Source of the DNA: CAVTRI01 sp963737075
Lineage (GTDB): Bacteria > Actinomycetota > Acidimicrobiia > Acidimicrobiales > Palsa-688
Length of the DNA: 64,000 nt
Direction of reading: 5' to 3'
Assembly: GCA_963737075.1 (NCBI GenBank)
Contig: CAVTRI010000001.1
Location: 1,860,001 to 1,924,000 of the forward strand
Shown: positions 9,197 to 18,461 of the stretch, piece by piece
How positions within the stretch are numbered: position 1 is the first letter of the stretch
Layout of the letters: each line of letters starts with the position of its first letter
Notes under the pieces: generated by a model
The model's input: the letters and a program-made list of their open reading frames with translations, nothing else
Told to the model about the DNA's origin: nothing
Database searches by the model: none
Position numbers and translations under genes: made by a program

Positions 9197-11818
9197 ATGC
9201 TGAGCCAACGGTCCTCGGTTCGGGCCCCCCGCTTTCCGTCATCGAAGTTCCGCGCTCCGGTGGTGGCGTCCCGTTTGATCCATCGGCCGCGACTCTTTAA
9301 GCAGCTCGATCGCGGCCAGCAACGTCGCCTGACCCTGGTGGTCGGCTCGCCTGGTGCGGGCAAGACAATGCTCATCGCGGATTGGCTCGCCTCCCGCTTT
9401 TCAGCAGCCAGCGGCGTGGGTCAATTGCGACGCCGCTGACCTAGACCCGGTCCGCTTCGTGGGAGCACTCATCGAAGGATTGCGACGGGCGTCAGGCCAA
9501 CGCGAACTCGGACAGGACGCACAGACGCTGCTCACTATGGACGGCGCCGTATCCGCAGACGTGCTCGCCGCGCTCGCCGACGACCTTGAAGGCCCTGACA
9601 GTCCTTCTGTCTTGGTGATCAACGATCTTCACCTGACGGGTAGCGGGGCAGCCGACGCCCTCGGACTCTTGTTGGAGTATCGGCCGCCACGCCTGCAGCT
9701 TGTCGTCGCGACGCGATATGACCCATCGCTGCGGTTGCACCGCATGAGAGCGAACGACGAACTCCTGGAGCTCCGGGATCGCGATCTCGCGCTCACCTTC
9801 GAGGAGACCCTGGCTTTTTTCTCTTCCTTCGGCATCGAGCTGGGCGAAGAGGACGTGTTCCAGATCCTTGACCACACAGAGGGATGGGCGGCCGGCCTCC
9901 AGATGACCGCCCTGTCGATGCAGCATTCGTCAGATCCGAGCGGCGTGCTTGGCAGTCTCGATCTCCAGGCTCACACGGTGGCGGGCTACTTCCTCGAGGA
10001 GGTGCTCAATCGCCAGCCTCCTGAGGTGGCTGACTTCATGCTCGCCACCTCGGTGCTCGAAGAGCTGTCTGTCGCCGCCTGCGAGGCACTCGTTGGCGGG
10101 AGCGCAGCCATCCTTCTCGAAATGGTGTACTCGGGCAACATGTTCCTTACGCTCGCTGACGAGCACGCCGGACGGTACCGGTATCACCACATGATCAGGG
10201 ACGTGCTCCGAGCCGAGCTCCATGCCCGCGATCGTGAGCGTGAGCGACAGTTACACCTCTCTGCCGCTGAGTACCTCGCCGACGCCGGAAGGATCGGCCT
10301 CGCGGCCAGGCAACTCATCGCGGCCGGTGAGCCTCCCGCCGCCTACAGGATCCTGAGCGCGCACACCGGTCTCGATTTTGCCCAGTCTCCCGGCCACGCC
10401 ACCTCTGTCGACGTCAACGACGCTCCTCCCGACCTCTTCGCGGGGATTCCCGAGATTCTCATTCCCCTGGCAGCGGAGCTGTCGTTGCGAGGAGCGTTCG
10501 ACGCGGGTTCTCGGGCGCTCGCCCTCGCCGAACGATGCCCCGAGGTGAAAGACCGCAACGATCTCGCTGTGCAGCTCGCGTTCGTGCGCTCAATGCACAG
10601 GATGGCCATCGGAGAGCTGAAAGAATCGCTAGCGGTCGGAGAGTCTCTCCGAGGACTGGCGATCTCCACCGAGGGCCTCGACCAGTGGCTCGTGGGCCTG
10701 GATGGCGCCGCTATGTATTGCCACGCCTACCTGGGTGACTTCACGAGGGCGCGGCAGGTGGCAAATTCGCTCGTCACGGCTCGCTGGGGTCCGGCATCCA
10801 TCACAGAGCTCCTTTGCCCGAGCGTGCTGAGTCAGGTTGCCTTGGCCGAGGGTCACCTCGAGGAGGCGGGTGCTTCGGCAACCCGCACGTTAGCTTGTGC
10901 AGACGAGCTCGGCTTCGACAAGCACTATTTTGCATTCTGCGCCACGCGGACCATGGCGCTTCTGGCGCTCGAACGATACGACCTCGACACGGCCGCCCGT
11001 CTGACCGAGCGGAGCCTGGGCACGTTCGTCGTGGGGCGGCCGATGTTCGACTTCCTCGCCCAACTCGACCGGGCTCAGATCTGGGCGGCAGCGGGCCGTG
11101 CCAGTGAGGCCATCGACTCCCTGCCCTCGGCGCGTTCCGCGCTCAAGAGCGATCGCTCCTCTCTGCTCACCGTGTCCGACGAGCTCGAAGCACGCTTCCG
11201 CCTTTCACTGGGTGATTCGATCGGCGCCCGAACCGTCGCCCAGCGGCTGCCGGTCGACCGTCAACTCGTGATGTCGGTTGTGCTGGCTCTCGCGGCCAAC
11301 GAACCCCGTGCCGCGGCGGACATCCTCGCCGACGTGCCAACTGACGGCCAAACGATCCGATCAGACCTCGAGCTGCGCCTGCTGCGAGCCACCGCGGCCG
11401 GCATGGAGCGAACGCCCTCGGCATCGCGCCTGGTGCGCGATGTCCTATCCATCGTCGACCGTCACGGCTTCGTGCATACCGTCCTCGAGACCGCACCACA
11501 ATTCGTTGACGTGTTGCTATCTGACCCGACCGGGTATCCGCACAGTCCGCATGTCCGTGCGTTGATATCCGCCGGCCTTGAGGCTCGGAAGATAGTCGTC
11601 GCCAGGTATGCAAGGTCTGATCTTCCCGACCCCCTGACCGATGCCGAGCTTCGCGTCCTGGAAAAGCTCGCCCAGCGGTTGAGCTACGCCGATATGGCCG
11701 CTGAGCTCTATCTCTCGCTCAACACGGTGAAGACCCATCTCCGGCGTACATACATGAAGCTCGGCGTCGCCTCCCGTTCAGCGGCCGTTAAACGGGCCGC
11801 CTCATTGGGTTACTCTGA
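9197..11818 (+). CDS. LAL/MalT-type LuxR-family regulator with two compensating frameshifts
   Basis: About 874 residues when two indels are read through. The first frame holds SSKFRAPVVASRLIHRPRLF and Walker A GSPGAGKTMLI. At the TTTT run 9398-9401 homology moves to the frame FQQPAAWVNCDAADLD; removing one T restores it. The body has SVLVINDLHL, HTEGWAAGLQMTAL, YRYHHMIRDVL, TPR-like helices and a LuxR helix-turn-helix (LTDAELRVLEKLA...SLNTVKTHLRRTYMKLG). The uncorrected frame runs on to 11957 across the convergent sulfatase. Adding one G to the GGG at 11807-11809 gives an ending SLGLL with stop at 11818, like its paralogues. Start is uncertain: ATG 9197 or GTG 9119. Both indels are in homopolymers, so error is likely. 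Confidence 0.75.
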
Positions 11819-11833
11819 CACTCACCGGCGAGG

Positions 11834-14188
11834 TCAATCCTTGAGTAACCATGCCAGCACTTCGGCTTCGTGGTCTACGAATTCCTCACCGCTGACATCT
11901 ACGATGACCCGTTCGATCGTGCCGCCTGTGAAGGGGAACCCGTCCGGGCGTGCGTAAGCGGTGGTTACCGGCGACCCCGGATTACGCCCAACCACGAGTC
12001 CGCCGCCGATACCGAAGTTGCCCGGTTGTGTCCTTATCTGCCCGGCGCCCACCACATCTGTGTCGATGTAGAGGGTCAGGGTGCCGAGCGCGCTCATGGT
12101 CTGGGGGTCATCTCCGGTCTTGGCGAACTCTGCAGTGAGGACATGCCGTCCCGCCCCGACCTCTTTCTCGGACGAAACCATCTGCTCGAATTCGCCCAGC
12201 CAGTTGTTCACGTAGTGGAGCCGGTGGTCTTTGACGAACAGGGTGTGCCCGCCGACGGCGCTTCCCTCCTTGAAGAGCACCCCGGCGGCGTCGGGGTCGC
12301 CAATGTAGACGCCGGCCGCGATCGTGTAGGAGCGGCGGCGAATGTTCGGTGACACCGGTTCGGGGACCTCGGCTGAGTCCGGGTAGTACACGTACCGGGT
12401 CCTGGGTGGTGTGGGTTGCGGGCGGGGTGTCGCGAAGATCTCCAGTGGGGAGCGGTCGTCGAGGGGCAGGCCGTTGTACTTGCCGGCGTAGAAGTGCCAC
12501 AGTCCCTTGAGTTGCTCGAGGAGCTGTGGATGCTCGGCGGCGACGTCCCGGTGCTGGGCTCGGTCCTCGCTCAGGTTGTAGAGCTCCCACCGGTCTTGCT
12601 CGTAATTCGCCCAACCGCTGATCGGCGGATGCAGGGTGTTGGCCAGCCAACCGTCCCGGTAGATGGCCCGCATCCCGAGCATGCCGTAGAACTGCACGGC
12701 TCGGCCCGGGACGTTGGGATCGGTGAAGGAATCAGCGAAGCTGCGACCCTCGATCGCGCTTTGGGTATAGCCGTTCAACACGTCGGGCGGGGTGATGCCG
12801 AACATCTCATAGACGGTCGGGACGAGGTCGATGGCGTGGATGTACTGGTGGCGAACCTCGCCTCGTGCTTCGATGCCCTGTGGCCAGGCCACGATCAGCG
12901 GGTCGGACAGCCCGCCCTCGTAGCCTGCGAAGCGCTTCCAGTACGGGAACGGGGTGTCGAATGCCCAGGCCCAGCCGGTGTTGTAGTGGTTGTAGGTGGT
13001 TGGCCCGCCCAGCTCGTCGATGCGGGCGAGGTTGGCCTCGATGGTGTCGGGCTGGCCGTTGAACAGCTTGTTCTCGTTGAACGATCCGTTGGGTCCCCCT
13101 TCCCCGCTGGCCCCATTGTCCGAAGTCACCATGATGACGGTGTTGTCCAGCTGGCCTAGCTCGGCCAGGAGGTCGATCAGCCGGCCGATCTGATCGTCGG
13201 TGTAGGAGACGAACCCGGCGTAGACCTCGGCCATGCGGACAAACAGGCGTCGTTCTTCGTCGGTGAGGCTGTCCCACGGCCGGACCCAGTCGAGCTGCGG
13301 CCACGCCTGGCCGGCCGGACCGGTGATGCCGTCCGGCTCCCCGTGCGGGTTGATCACCGACAGCTCGGTGCCTGCCGGCAGCAACCCCAGCTCCTTCTGC
13401 CGGGCCAGGATCGAGGGCCGGATGGCCTCGTAGCCCTCGTCGAACCGGCCCTGGTACCGGTCGGCCCACTCCTTGAACACATGGTGGGGGGCGTGGGCGC
13501 AGCCAGGGGAGTAGTACAGAAAGAACGGCTTTTGGGGCGCCACCGCTTTGGCGTCGCGGATGAACCGGATCGCCTTGTCGGTGATGTCCTTCGAGAAGTG
13601 ATAGCCCTCCTCGGGCGTGGCCGGGGCCTCTTCGGGATGGTTGTCGTGGATCAGGTCGGGATACCACTGGTGGGTCTCCGCTCCGAGGAAGCCGTAGAAG
13701 CGCTCGAAGCCCCGCCCGAGCGGCCAGCGCCCCTTCCACGCCGACATGTCGGACTCCTCGGCCGGGGTGAGGTGCCACTTCCCGACCAGATAGGTGTTCC
13801 AGCCCTGCTGGGAGAGGACCTCTGAGATCATGCCGTTCTCGAACGGTACGCGGCCGCTGTAGCCCGGGAACCCGCTGGTTGCCTCCGTGATGCACGCCAT
13901 GTTGTTGGAAGTGGCGTTGCGGCCCGTCAGCAAGCAGGACCTGGTCGGAGAGCACAGCGCCGTGGTGTGGAAGTTCGAGTACCGCAGCCCCATGTCAGCG
14001 ATGCGGCGCATAGTTGGCGTCTCGATCGGCCCGCCAAAGACGTCCATGGCGCCATATCCGACGTCGTCCCACACAATCCACAGCACGTTCGGAGCCTCGG
14101 CAGGTGCCTGCGGTTGCAAAAAAGGTTCCCAATCGGCTACCGAGTCCCGAATGTCCATCTCTACCTGACCTTGGAACTGCCTGGCCAT
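11834..14188 (-). CDS. Arylsulfatase (type I, formylglycine-dependent)
   Basis: 784-residue sulfatase of the alkaline-phosphatase superfamily, hydrolysing sulfate esters. The metal-binding WDDVGYG lies near residues 40-46 and the maturation motif CSPTRSCLLTGR has the formylglycine cysteine at residue 79; VGKWHL and VTSDNGASGEGG complete the active site. A beta-rich C-terminal domain of about 200 residues (TLYIDTDVVG, GGLVVGRNPGSP) matches long arylsulfatases. ATG 14188 has AAGGAGG just upstream and replaces an in-frame ATG at 14236. No secretion signal is evident, which is unusual. No formylglycine-generating enzyme gene is in the window. It is the last gene after SDR and GMC oxidoreductase on the same strand but has its own regulon-type promoter. 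Confidence 0.9.
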   Translation of the reverse strand: MARQFQGQVEMDIRDSVADWEPFLQPQAPAEAPNVLWIVWDDVGYGAMDVFGGPIETPTMRRIADMGLRYSNFHTTALCSPTRSCLLTGRNATSNNMACITEATSGFPGYSGRVPFENGMISEVLSQQGWNTYLVGKWHLTPAEESDMSAWKGRWPLGRGFERFYGFLGAETHQWYPDLIHDNHPEEAPATPEEGYHFSKDITDKAIRFIRDAKAVAPQKPFFLYYSPGCAHAPHHVFKEWADRYQGRFDEGYEAIRPSILARQKELGLLPAGTELSVINPHGEPDGITGPAGQAWPQLDWVRPWDSLTDEERRLFVRMAEVYAGFVSYTDDQIGRLIDLLAELGQLDNTVIMVTSDNGASGEGGPNGSFNENKLFNGQPDTIEANLARIDELGGPTTYNHYNTGWAWAFDTPFPYWKRFAGYEGGLSDPLIVAWPQGIEARGEVRHQYIHAIDLVPTVYEMFGITPPDVLNGYTQSAIEGRSFADSFTDPNVPGRAVQFYGMLGMRAIYRDGWLANTLHPPISGWANYEQDRWELYNLSEDRAQHRDVAAEHPQLLEQLKGLWHFYAGKYNGLPLDDRSPLEIFATPRPQPTPPRTRYVYYPDSAEVPEPVSPNIRRRSYTIAAGVYIGDPDAAGVLFKEGSAVGGHTLFVKDHRLHYVNNWLGEFEQMVSSEKEVGAGRHVLTAEFAKTGDDPQTMSALGTLTLYIDTDVVGAGQIRTQPGNFGIGGGLVVGRNPGSPVTTAYARPDGFPFTGGTIERVIVDVSGEEFVDHEAEVLAWLLKD

Positions 14189-14234
14189 TTTCGCCTCCTT
14201 CGTAAACATAGTCAGCCAAAACCAGCCTGCTGCC

Positions 14235-14279
14235 AAGGTGGTGGTTCAGAGTGAAATCCTCGTCACCCGAAGGGGGTGG
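14235..14279 (-). promoter_or_regulatory. TCACCC-N5-GGGTGG site and CACCTT -10 of the arylsulfatase
   Basis: TCACCC-GAAGG-GGGTGG at 14263-14279; on the minus strand a weak -10, CACCTT (14240-14235), begins 22 nt beyond it. The leader to ATG 14188 is about 40 nt with AAGGAGG. Confidence 0.5.
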
Positions 14280-14328
14280 TTTGCTCTAGCCCGACAGCGG
14301 CCAGAGGTAAGAAACGGCGCGGTACTGC

Positions 14329-15882
14329 TCAGCGAAGCCGTTCAAGCAGGTGCTCACCGACCCTGATCGCATTGGCCATAGCTGTCAATGCAGGGTTGAC
14401 GGCACCGATACTCGGGAAGAAGCTCGTGTCGACGACGTACAGGTTGTCGAGCTCGTGGGCCTTGCAGTCGACGTCGAGCACTGAGGTGGCGGGGTCCTCG
14501 CCGAACCGGCAGGTGCCAGCCTGGTGAGCGACCCCGGCGACCGGCACGTTCATGCACATGTAGAAGTTCTTGGCGAGCAGGTGGTGCTGGGCGAGGCCGA
14601 CGTGGTTGAGCACCGTCTTGAGCTCCTCATAGAGGCCGTCGGCCTCCTCGTTGTTGCTCGAGGTGTAGGCCAGATGGATAGAGCCGTCACTATCAACGGT
14701 CACACGGTTGTCAGGTTTCGGAAGGTCCTCGGTGGTCAGCCACCAGTCGACGGAGTGTTCCGCCACGTCGTCGAGGGTCCATCGCGGAGCCAGCATCGTT
14801 AGCTTGGGCTCTTCGCCTTTCATCGCGCCTGCGTTTGACTTGCCGACCATCTGGATGTTGCCGAGTGGCCACGGCCGAGCCCCATCTGCGAGGTAGAAGT
14901 CGTTAATGCCGAGCGTCTTTTGGAAGACGGTTTCGTTCCGCTCCTTGGCCAGGGCGGCTACTGCCCGGCAATTGTGGAACATGTAGTTGCGGCCCACCTG
15001 GTCCGAGCCATTGGCAAGTCCGTTGGGGTGGAGGTCGCTCGCAGAGCGAAGGAGGACTTTCGCGCTGTTGGCAGCTCCGGCACTAACGACGACGATTGCC
15101 GCGGAATACGTCTCCCGTTCTCCGTTGCGAGTGACAACGACATCGGTTACCGCTCTGCCGGTCGGCTCGGTCTGCACCCTCACCACTTCAGCATTCACCA
15201 GTAAAGAGACGTTCGGGCGTTCGAGGAGGGGGCGAACAGCGACCACTTCAGCGTCACACTTCGCATGCACGAGGCAGGGATAGCCGTCGCACCAGGCGCA
15301 TCGGATGCAGGTGCTGCGTGCGCGTTCGGTCTCGTCGAGCATGATGCCGACGGGCGCCGAGAACGGGTGATATCCCGCGTTCCTGAGCACATCACTGATC
15401 TCCTGGAGTCGCGGTTCGTGACTGACCGCAGGCCACGGGTAGGGCTTCGACCACCGGCCTTCAGTTGGATCTTCGCCGCGCGTCCCGTGCACCTGGTACA
15501 GCCATTCGGCTTTCGTGTACCAGGGCTCGAAGTCATCGTAGGTGAGCGGCCACGCCGGTGAGATGCCGTCGACGTGTTTGATCTCCTGGAAATCCTGCGG
15601 TCGCAATCGGTAGAGGGCGGCGCCGTAGAGCTTCGTCGCGCCGCCGACGAAGTAGTGCACCTGGGGCTGGAACGCCGTGCCGGCGCTGTCGTACCACGTG
15701 TCGGGGGAGATGTACTTCCCGTCCACGAACACGGCGTCGGGATTCCAGTTGTCCATCTCGCGCGGCAGGAAGTCGCCACGCTCGAGGAGGAGGATGCGAT
15801 GGCCCGATGGCGCGAGGGTGTGCGCCAGCGTGCCGCCGCCGGCGCCGGTTCCAATGATGATCACGTCGTATTCGTCTGACAC
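14329..15882 (-). CDS. GMC-family FAD-dependent oxidoreductase
   Basis: 517 residues. An N-terminal FAD fold is shown by DVIIIGTGAGGGTLAHTL (residues about 6-23) and LLLERGDFLP. The central part has a cysteine cluster CIRCAWCDGYPC near residues 190-202, as in GMC enzymes related to gluconate/fructose dehydrogenases. The C-terminus has the GMC signature region HQAGTCRFG and NLYVVDTSFFPSIGAVNP with the catalytic histidine and asparagine. It probably oxidises a primary or secondary alcohol or sugar; substrate and electron acceptor are unknown. It starts 26 nt after the SDR gene ends, so the two are co-transcribed and may act on one alcohol/sugar substrate. Confidence 0.85.
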   Translation of the reverse strand: MSDEYDVIIIGTGAGGGTLAHTLAPSGHRILLLERGDFLPREMDNWNPDAVFVDGKYISPDTWYDSAGTAFQPQVHYFVGGATKLYGAALYRLRPQDFQEIKHVDGISPAWPLTYDDFEPWYTKAEWLYQVHGTRGEDPTEGRWSKPYPWPAVSHEPRLQEISDVLRNAGYHPFSAPVGIMLDETERARSTCIRCAWCDGYPCLVHAKCDAEVVAVRPLLERPNVSLLVNAEVVRVQTEPTGRAVTDVVVTRNGERETYSAAIVVVSAGAANSAKVLLRSASDLHPNGLANGSDQVGRNYMFHNCRAVAALAKERNETVFQKTLGINDFYLADGARPWPLGNIQMVGKSNAGAMKGEEPKLTMLAPRWTLDDVAEHSVDWWLTTEDLPKPDNRVTVDSDGSIHLAYTSSNNEEADGLYEELKTVLNHVGLAQHHLLAKNFYMCMNVPVAGVAHQAGTCRFGEDPATSVLDVDCKAHELDNLYVVDTSFFPSIGAVNPALTAMANAIRVGEHLLERLR

Positions 15883-15908
15883 CGGTTACTCCCTGAATGC
15901 GCAGTGGT

Positions 15909-16676
15909 CTACAGTCCCGGGCTGCAGTGCATCAGCCCGCCGTCGACGAAGATGGTGGTCCCCGTCAGATACGTCGCTCCGTCGCTGGCCAGGAACGCGA
16001 CGACGTTGCCGATCTCCTCCGGCTGGGCCATCCGCCCCACGGGGATAGCCGTGTCGAGCACTTTCATCTTCTCGGGGTCCTCCATCGTCGCCGCGTTGAT
16101 CGGCGTGGCAACGGCGCCGGGGCCGACCCCCACGACGAGGATGTTGTGCGGTCCTAGCTCCACACCCGCCTGCCGGGTCAGCATCCGCATCCCACCCTTT
16201 GACAGGCAGTAGGGGGCGTTGCCAGGCATCGGCCAGTCCTCGTGAACCGAGCTCATGTTGATGATCCGGCCGCCGCCGCCCTGGGCGATCATCTGCTTCG
16301 CAGCCAGCTGCGTCCCGAAAAAGGCGCTCTTCAGGTTGATGTCGAGGACTTTCTCGTACTGGGCCTCGGTCGTGTCGAGCACCGATGTCCGCGTTTCCAC
16401 CCCGGCGTTGTTGACCATGACGTCGAGGCGGCCCATCGTCTCAACAGTCCGGTCAATCAGCATCTGGAGATCGGAGACCTTGCTCACATCGGCTTTCACA
16501 CCAAGCGCCTGGTCGCCGAGCGCGGCGATCTGCTTCTCGAGATCCTCTGTTGCCTGCTCGTCGGCCACGTAGTCGATCACGACGTTCACCCCGGCGTTGG
16601 CCAGGGCGAGCGTGACCGCCTTGCCGATCCCTGAGTTGCCCCCGGTGACGATTGCGACCTTCCCTTTCGCCGGCAT
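15909..16676 (-). CDS. SDR-family oxidoreductase (glucose 1-dehydrogenase-like)
   Basis: 255 residues, classical short-chain dehydrogenase. TGGNSGIG (11-18) binds NAD(P), NNAG is at 89-92 and the catalytic tyrosine/lysine are Y156 and K160 (YCLSK), with serines 142-143. ADVSKVSDL and the ending GGLMHCSPGL resemble glucose 1-dehydrogenase-like SDRs, but substrate cannot be assigned from sequence. ATG 16676 with GAGGAGG 6 nt upstream is preferred to the longer frame from 16724. First gene of an SDR-GMC operon, divergent from cydD across a shared operator. Confidence 0.85.
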   Translation of the reverse strand: MPAKGKVAIVTGGNSGIGKAVTLALANAGVNVVIDYVADEQATEDLEKQIAALGDQALGVKADVSKVSDLQMLIDRTVETMGRLDVMVNNAGVETRTSVLDTTEAQYEKVLDINLKSAFFGTQLAAKQMIAQGGGGRIINMSSVHEDWPMPGNAPYCLSKGGMRMLTRQAGVELGPHNILVVGVGPGAVATPINAATMEDPEKMKVLDTAIPVGRMAQPEEIGNVVAFLASDGATYLTGTTIFVDGGLMHCSPGL

Positions 16677-16726
16677 GGCGTCCTCCTCATCGTCGAAGCG
16701 CCTTCGTGGCGCGGTCCCACTCAACG

Positions 16727-16771
16727 ACTTAACTCCCCGCCGCCCTGCTCTGTTTCACCCGTTCGGGGGGA
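16727..16771 (-). promoter_or_regulatory. TCACCC-N5-GGGGGA operator, SDR promoter
   Basis: TCACCC-GTTCG-GGGGGA at 16755-16771. On the minus strand TTAAGT (16732-16727) begins 22 nt beyond the half-site; the SDR ATG is about 87 nt from the site centre with a Shine-Dalgarno. The same site serves cydD in the other direction. Confidence 0.55.
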
Positions 16772-16799
16772 GATCGCGAGCGCGGCAGCCGTCGAGGAT
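16755..16799 (+). promoter_or_regulatory. Leaderless promoter of cydD
   Basis: From the same operator, GAGGAT at 16794-16799 begins exactly 22 nt after the half-site and ends 6 nt before GTG 16806. There is no good ribosome binding site, so cydD is probably translated from a leaderless mRNA. Confidence 0.55.
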
Positions 16800-16805
16800 G
16801 GCCCG

Positions 16806-18461
16806 GTGAAGACGACCGAGAAGAGGCTTCTGCGGTCGGGGAGGGCGACGCGGCGCTTCATGGCGGTATCCGTCGCGTTGGGAGCCGTTCGAGCGTGTCT
16901 CGTCGTCGCCCAGGCCTGGCTGTTGGCCACGGTCATCGCGGGGGCGTTCATTGCCTACGAAACGCTCAATGAGCTGGCGCGCCCGATGGAGCTCCTCCTG
17001 GCCGTCGTGTTCCTTCGCGCCACCGTTGCCTGGTCGTCAGAGCGGGCCGCGAACCGGTGCTCGGCCGAGGTGAAATCCACACTACGGATGGCGCTGGTCA
17101 GCAAGGCCTCTGAGCTCGGCCCGGACGGACATCCGCTGAGTAGCCCGGGCGAGGTCGCCGCCCTCGCCACCAAGGGCATCGATTCCCTCGATGGCTACTT
17201 CGCCCGATATCTCCCTCAGCGGCTTCTGGCCGTCATCGTGCCGGCAACCGTCACTCTGGCGGTGCTCCGCGCCGATTGGGTCTCCGCCGTCATCATGCTC
17301 GTGACGCTCCCCCTCATTCCGGTCTTCATGGCGCTGATCGGCCTCGCCACAAGGGCACACAATCAGAAGCAATTGAGGGTGCTGCAAGTCCTCTCCGGGC
17401 ACTTCCTGGATGTTGTCAGCGGGCTGACCACGCTGAAGGTCTTCGGTCGGTCCGAGGCCCAGGTAGACGTCATCAGCGACGTGACTCAGAGCTACCGACG
17501 ACGCTTGTTGGCGACCTTGCGAGTCACGTTCCTCTCCTCCCTCGTGCTCGAGCTAGTGGCGAGCGTCTCGGTCGCCCTCATCGCGGTGTCGATTGGTTTG
17601 CGCCTGCTGGGGGGCCACATGCAGCTGCGCCCCGCCCTGTTCGTCCTCGTCCTGGCGCCGGAGGCGTACCTGCCCCTTCGCCAACTCGCCGCCGACTTCC
17701 ACGCCAGCGCTGAGGGTGTGGCTGCAGCGGAACAGGTCTTCGCCATGTTGGATGGCCCCTTGGTATCGGCCGGCGTTCGGGTGGATGTGCCTGACCCCGA
17801 GCTCCGCGGTCTGGTGGTGGAATCCGTCAGATTCACCTACCCGGATCGCGAGCGACCGGCGCTCGACGGCGTGAGCCTGGAGGTGGCGTCAGGTGAGCAT
17901 GTCGCCATCACCGGGCCGACGGGATGCGGGAAGTCAACCTTGCTCGCGGTTCTGCTCGGTTTCGTCCACCCGGATGGAGGGACTGTTCGCATCGACGGCA
18001 TCGGCCTGTCAACCGCCGACCCTGACGGCTGGCGACGTCAGATTGCCTGGGTTCCGCAGCGCCCCTACATCTTCGCTGCCACCATCGCCGACAACATTCG
18101 TCTCGGCCGCCAAGACGCGAGTGCCACTGATGTCCACCGGGCCGCCAGCGCCGCCGGTCTTTCCGAGCTGCTCGGCCGCCTGCCCCGTGGTCTCGACACC
18201 GTCCTCGGTGAGCGCGGCGCCGGGCTGTCGGCCGGGGAACGCCAGCGGGTGGCGCTGGCGCGTGCCTTCCTGCGCGACGCCCCGCTCCTCCTCCTCGACG
18301 AGCCCACGGCCAACCTGGACGGCCAGACCGAGTCAGCGGTTCTCGAGGCGGTACGTCAGCTCGCGCGTGGCCGGACGGTGGTCACCGTGGCCCACCGCCC
18401 TGCGCTGGCGGCACTCGCCGACCGGGTGGTGGACCTTTCTCGAACCATGGTGCCGGCATGA
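16806..18461 (+). CDS. cydD: CydD, ABC transporter subunit for cytochrome bd assembly
   Basis: 551 residues. A six-helix exporter domain (residues about 20-310) is followed by an ATPase domain with Walker A TGPTGCGKST near residue 370, signature LSAGERQRVALARA, Walker B LLLLDEPTANLD and the H-loop VAHRP. CydDC is a heterodimeric exporter (heme/thiol-linked; glutathione and cysteine have been proposed as substrates) required to assemble cytochrome bd. Its partner cydC overlaps by 4 nt (ATGA) and the bd oxidase genes cydAB lie 7 kb away. The GTG start is fixed by the leaderless promoter. Confidence 0.88.
   Translation: MKTTEKRLLRSGRATRRFMAVSVALGAVRACLVVAQAWLLATVIAGAFIAYETLNELARPMELLLAVVFLRATVAWSSERAANRCSAEVKSTLRMALVSKASELGPDGHPLSSPGEVAALATKGIDSLDGYFARYLPQRLLAVIVPATVTLAVLRADWVSAVIMLVTLPLIPVFMALIGLATRAHNQKQLRVLQVLSGHFLDVVSGLTTLKVFGRSEAQVDVISDVTQSYRRRLLATLRVTFLSSLVLELVASVSVALIAVSIGLRLLGGHMQLRPALFVLVLAPEAYLPLRQLAADFHASAEGVAAAEQVFAMLDGPLVSAGVRVDVPDPELRGLVVESVRFTYPDRERPALDGVSLEVASGEHVAITGPTGCGKSTLLAVLLGFVHPDGGTVRIDGIGLSTADPDGWRRQIAWVPQRPYIFAATIADNIRLGRQDASATDVHRAASAAGLSELLGRLPRGLDTVLGERGAGLSAGERQRVALARAFLRDAPLLLLDEPTANLDGQTESAVLEAVRQLARGRTVVTVAHRPALAALADRVVDLSRTMVPA

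Noticed and set aside
12807..13955. Long minus-strand frame of 382 codons inside the sulfatase gene
   Set aside because: It is an Arg/Pro/Gly-rich shadow frame of a GC-rich gene; the sulfatase in the other frame has complete active-site motifs.
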